This document shows, piece after piece, positions 60,516 through 64,000 of a stretch of 64,000 nt of DNA (position 1 is the first letter of the stretch; every line of letters begins with the position of its first letter). The stretch is from positions 248,001 through 312,000 of the forward strand of contig JAWUZG010000295.1 in the NCBI GenBank assembly GCA_036785705.1, read 5' to 3'. The notes beneath the pieces were generated by a model. That model saw nothing but the letters and a program-made list of their open reading frames with translations. It made no database searches and was not told the DNA's origin. The position numbers were made by a program, and so were the translations under genes. The stretch comes from Acanthornis magna (lineage: Eukaryota > Chordata > Aves > Passeriformes > Acanthizidae).

Positions 60516-63500
60516 AATACATGAAACAGAAACAAAACCAAATGGACTTTGACATGGAGGTCTGCAGGGGCAGTCTTTTGCTCAATATTCAATTTGTGAT
60601 TTCAGGGTAGACATTGTGTTCGGGGGTAATTTGCCTGGCATTTCAGTACGTATGGTAGCATTTTAGTTGTGCCTGTCACGCTCTGTTATTTCCTGAGCAC
60701 AGGAGGAGTAACAGCGTGTCTGCAATTTGCTTGGCAAATCCCAGGTGCTCCCCGGTGCCTGCACCTTGCATGCATGTGGAAGGGCTTGGCAAATCACGCA
60801 AAGGTCGCAGTGCAGGAAGCCCACGTTAGGCTAGGGACTTTGCTGGTGTTTCAGTTCACTGGGAATGATCTTTGTCTGTACATTTCTGCTGAGGAAGTCC
60901 AAAATAAAACTATGTTAGTCCATAATAAGAGACATTTGTGAAAGAGACTGAAGGATTTGTACTCAGTGTGTATGCTGGGCCCCTATGCTTTCCAACTCAG
61001 AGTATTTTTCCATGACTAAACAAAAATAGCCATTTCCTTAGAATAGTGACTGAATTTTTTTCAATGGTATGTTTTATATGGCATAATTATATGCCCTTAC
61101 AAGCAATTGAAGCCAAATTATGCAATTGAAAGTTTAGCTAGTGCTTTTTAATCCACTTAAGAGTTTTGTTTTGGATAGCCTGGTAGTGAAGCAAACTAAA
61201 TTAAAGTGAATTCCACATGAAAGATGGTTCTAGTATTTGTGATTGTGAGGTAATGACTTGAAATTCTCCATAGTTGCAGCATTTCTGTATTTTATATTTA
61301 ATTTTAAAACTGTTATGTATTTAGTGGCCATAAATGGAATAGAGTAATATGAGAGAATTGATGAAACAGATATTTGACTGGAAAATAACAAGTTAATGTT
61401 AAATGTATCTGTAACAATGAGAAGGCTTAGGCAAAATGCAGAAATATCAATAAGCAAATAGTAAGAGGCAATGGATGACCTGTGAGATCAAAATAAGGAA
61501 AAGAATGGAAATATTAAAGAATAGTTAAGATGCTTATTTTGGAACAGGAAGGTATTAAGGAAGTTATCAAAAGAATAGTTTCTATTCCAGTGTTTAAAAT
61601 TCAAAAAGAGAGATTAGAAAATAGCAGTGCTGATGAGAAATGGAATGATCAATGGTTTGGAAAGGCATATGCTGCTAAAAAAGAAAACAGAAGCTTCCTG
61701 TCTAAAAGGGGATGTCTGCCAGATAATCAGCTGACGTTTGCATCGAGGTCAGTCACCAACAGTGACTGCAGCATCTCTAAGTTTTTGGACAAGAAAAGTG
61801 TTTGAACTAGATTGATCAGTAAGAGTATTTACGCTGAATTCATGGAACTGCAGACTAAGTTGTATGAGCCCCTGTTGTGTTGGTTTAGATCAAGTTTTGC
61901 CTAGCAAAGTTCAGCATTATTGTATTTTTTGTCACTGGGAGTTTTTATTTATGTGCAAAGCTAAAAATAATGGCATATGTAGTGCATTTCAAATGTCACC
62001 TTTTAGCACAAGCACAGACTTTCGACTCTGCTGACCACTGAGCTTCTGAGATTATTTGTTGGGATGAATGACCCTATCCAAAGCACAGATTGGATAAATC
62101 CATGCAAATTTGCCAGCTTCTGGAACAAAACTTTCATCAATTTCTTGTAGCATTTTGTATATAATTGCATGTATGATCACAGCTATTATTGTGGCTTTTT
62201 CTAAGTGGTTTTTGTGCTGCCAACGTGAATGAGTGTTTGATGTCTGGAGAAGGGAGTGTTTTTGCAAATGAAATCTGGAGGTTTTGCATCACCATACTGG
62301 GAAAAGCTGAAAGCAAGGTGATCAACCACACTGCAGCTTTCATGTGCCAGCTTTCATCCTGGCACCAATACATTTCAACATGAGGGAGAGAACTTTTTTA
62401 TGGGGAAGAGATGCAGATTTTCTCAAGCTAATCAGCTGAGTTTGTATATTCATTAATAATTGTTGCAATCCACTTGAGAACTTGCCCAGATTTAGTAAGA
62501 CCTGTAACAGAAATCAAGGTATTGCTTAAAGGTCTATTGAAGAAATTTCCCTGTCCAAGTTCCCTTTGGAGTTAGCTCGAAATCTACAGTCCTTGGTCCA
62601 GCAAAACTTAATTATTGTTTGAGTAAGAATTCCAGCATTTTGCTCCATAACTTCAAGAGATGTTAGGGTTTTTAGAAAAGAACTGAAGTGCATTGTTATG
62701 GTAAGTGTTTTGGTATAATGACAGTACACCAAGATCTACATTTAATTTAAAACCAGTTTTTTAGTTTTAATATTATTGATTCCAAAAGTCATTAGGTTTG
62801 ATACAAGCCTTTTTTTTACCCATTACCAATACTTGAATAGCAGTTGCTGTTCACATTTTATGGATGGAGAGAATGATGTGATTGTTGTTCTTTGATAAGA
62901 AATAAAGTTCTGATTCATACCAGAACACTAACTTTGTGGATGCAAGTTTATAAAAATTTCTTTTTTAGGAACTACTTAATTCCTTATTTTTCAATTATTA
63001 TTTCTGAAATATGTTTTGTGTTCAAGATACAGTTCCAGACCTGAATTAAATGTCTTTGAGTCCAAAGAAATATGCTAAAAGAAAATATTTGTTTGGGCAC
63101 CAAAAACTTGATCCAAATGTTGGTGTCAACATGCTTTTGATTAGGTCAGTATGTAACATCTTTGTAGTTACACCTTAAATTTAAATGGCTTGGAAAGCTG
63201 GAGTACTATTTTTAGGAAACAAATAAAACTTTTTAGACAATACATTTTATTAATGTATATTAAACTTAGGTATAAGTAGGAAGATCAGTTAGAGCATATA
63301 GAGTGGGGGTGTTTGGGAAGTTGGAATACAGTCCTATCAGAGAAATAACATGTGCATCGCAGAAATATAGACTAAAACAGAGTTTAATGTGACAGTATTT
63401 TTATTTGTTGTCGAAAGAAATAAATCCTTTTATGTCAGCATAGGTGGAAGAAACCAGCTCATGGAATCTCTTCTGGGCTCAAAGGAGAGCGTTAGTTTTA

Positions 63501-64000
63501 GTAAGAAATTTTTGGTAAAGCCCAGATGCTGTAGATTTCTATTGGGATTACAGTAGAAAGCAGAAATTTTGAAGGAGAGCTATAGGGATGTTCCTTACCC
63601 TTGATAGGGAAAGTTTTTCTGCAGATATAGATTATCATGCAAACAGAAATTACTCTTTTCTTTTTTACCTCAGTGGATATTGGCATTGTTAGTGGGAAAA
63701 ACATGTATGCATAAAAACCTGGAAGCTGGAAACCTTCCTTTGTGCATTTAGAAATCTGTAGCAGTGCAGGTTTGCCATGCCTGTGCAAAATGTGAGTGAA
63801 CAAATGCTTTTTTAGTAATAAATTAATTACAGCCTGTTTACTGAAGCACATTCTTATATCTTGTAGCCTCACTCAGCTATGTCAGATATTTCTATGAAGA
63901 GTTAACCATTTGATCAATTAATGGCTTCAAAAAGCAAACCAAGAAGAACACCTACAGTTTTTGTGTTGTTTTCCCCTTTCCCAGCTCAGTAAAAACAACT
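60516..64000. other. Unique AT-rich non-coding DNA
   Basis: Open frames reach 124 codons (63498-63872, minus), 91 codons (61530-61805, plus; Lys/Ser-rich) and 90 codons (60669-60941, plus). None resembles a known protein. No repeat family or RNA gene is recognised. Confidence 0.45.

Noticed and set aside
61530..61805. Lys/Ser-rich 91-codon frame considered as a LINE or retrocopy remnant
   Set aside because: I could not place it in a CR1, L2 or L3 reading frame or any known protein.

Overview
The window reads as vertebrate nuclear DNA, most likely from a bird. It is AT-rich, low in CpG and poor in repeats. Its recognisable interspersed repeats are CR1 LINEs, a deeply decayed L3/CR1-like LINE and ancient MIR-like SINE tails. 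The CR1 copies include the characteristic tail ending in tandem ATTCTATG-type motifs and ORF2 translations such as HEAIEF..GDRRKSA and WLNR. This CR1-dominated, MIR-containing mixture with no Alu, B1 or L1 is typical of birds and other sauropsids. I cannot name the species or the locus.

I found no protein-coding gene, no tRNA or rRNA, no CRISPR array and no prokaryotic organisation. The open reading frames are short (171 codons at most), occur on both strands, often overlap each other and match no family I know. I read the window as intergenic sequence or a very large intron.

Layout. 1-10400 is unique sequence with microsatellites and one exon-like segment. 10405-11025 holds an ancient L3/CR1-type LINE. 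13177-13320 and 20581-20648 are MIR-like remnants. 15302-15327 is a possible microexon. 22690-23667 holds two CR1 pieces with an unexplained spacer. 23940-24700 contains two blocks that look like conserved non-coding DNA. 25659-25731 is an interrupted GGAA microsatellite. 31290-31480 and 33720-34040 are further conserved-looking blocks, and 32358-32462 is an exon-like segment. 38681-39250 is a head-to-head CR1 pair with a MIR tail next to it. 49833-49865 is a perfect 14-bp hairpin. 51760-51890 is another conserved-looking block with an internal 21-bp repeat. 55278-55793 is the longest chance-like ORF. 57765-57840 is a MIR remnant, and 59790-60515 holds two more opposed CR1 pieces.

The window does not encode a multi-gene system. 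The observations most worth checking are the long perfect hairpin, the exon-like segments with strong splice signals, the opposed CR1 structure and the conserved-looking AT-rich blocks.
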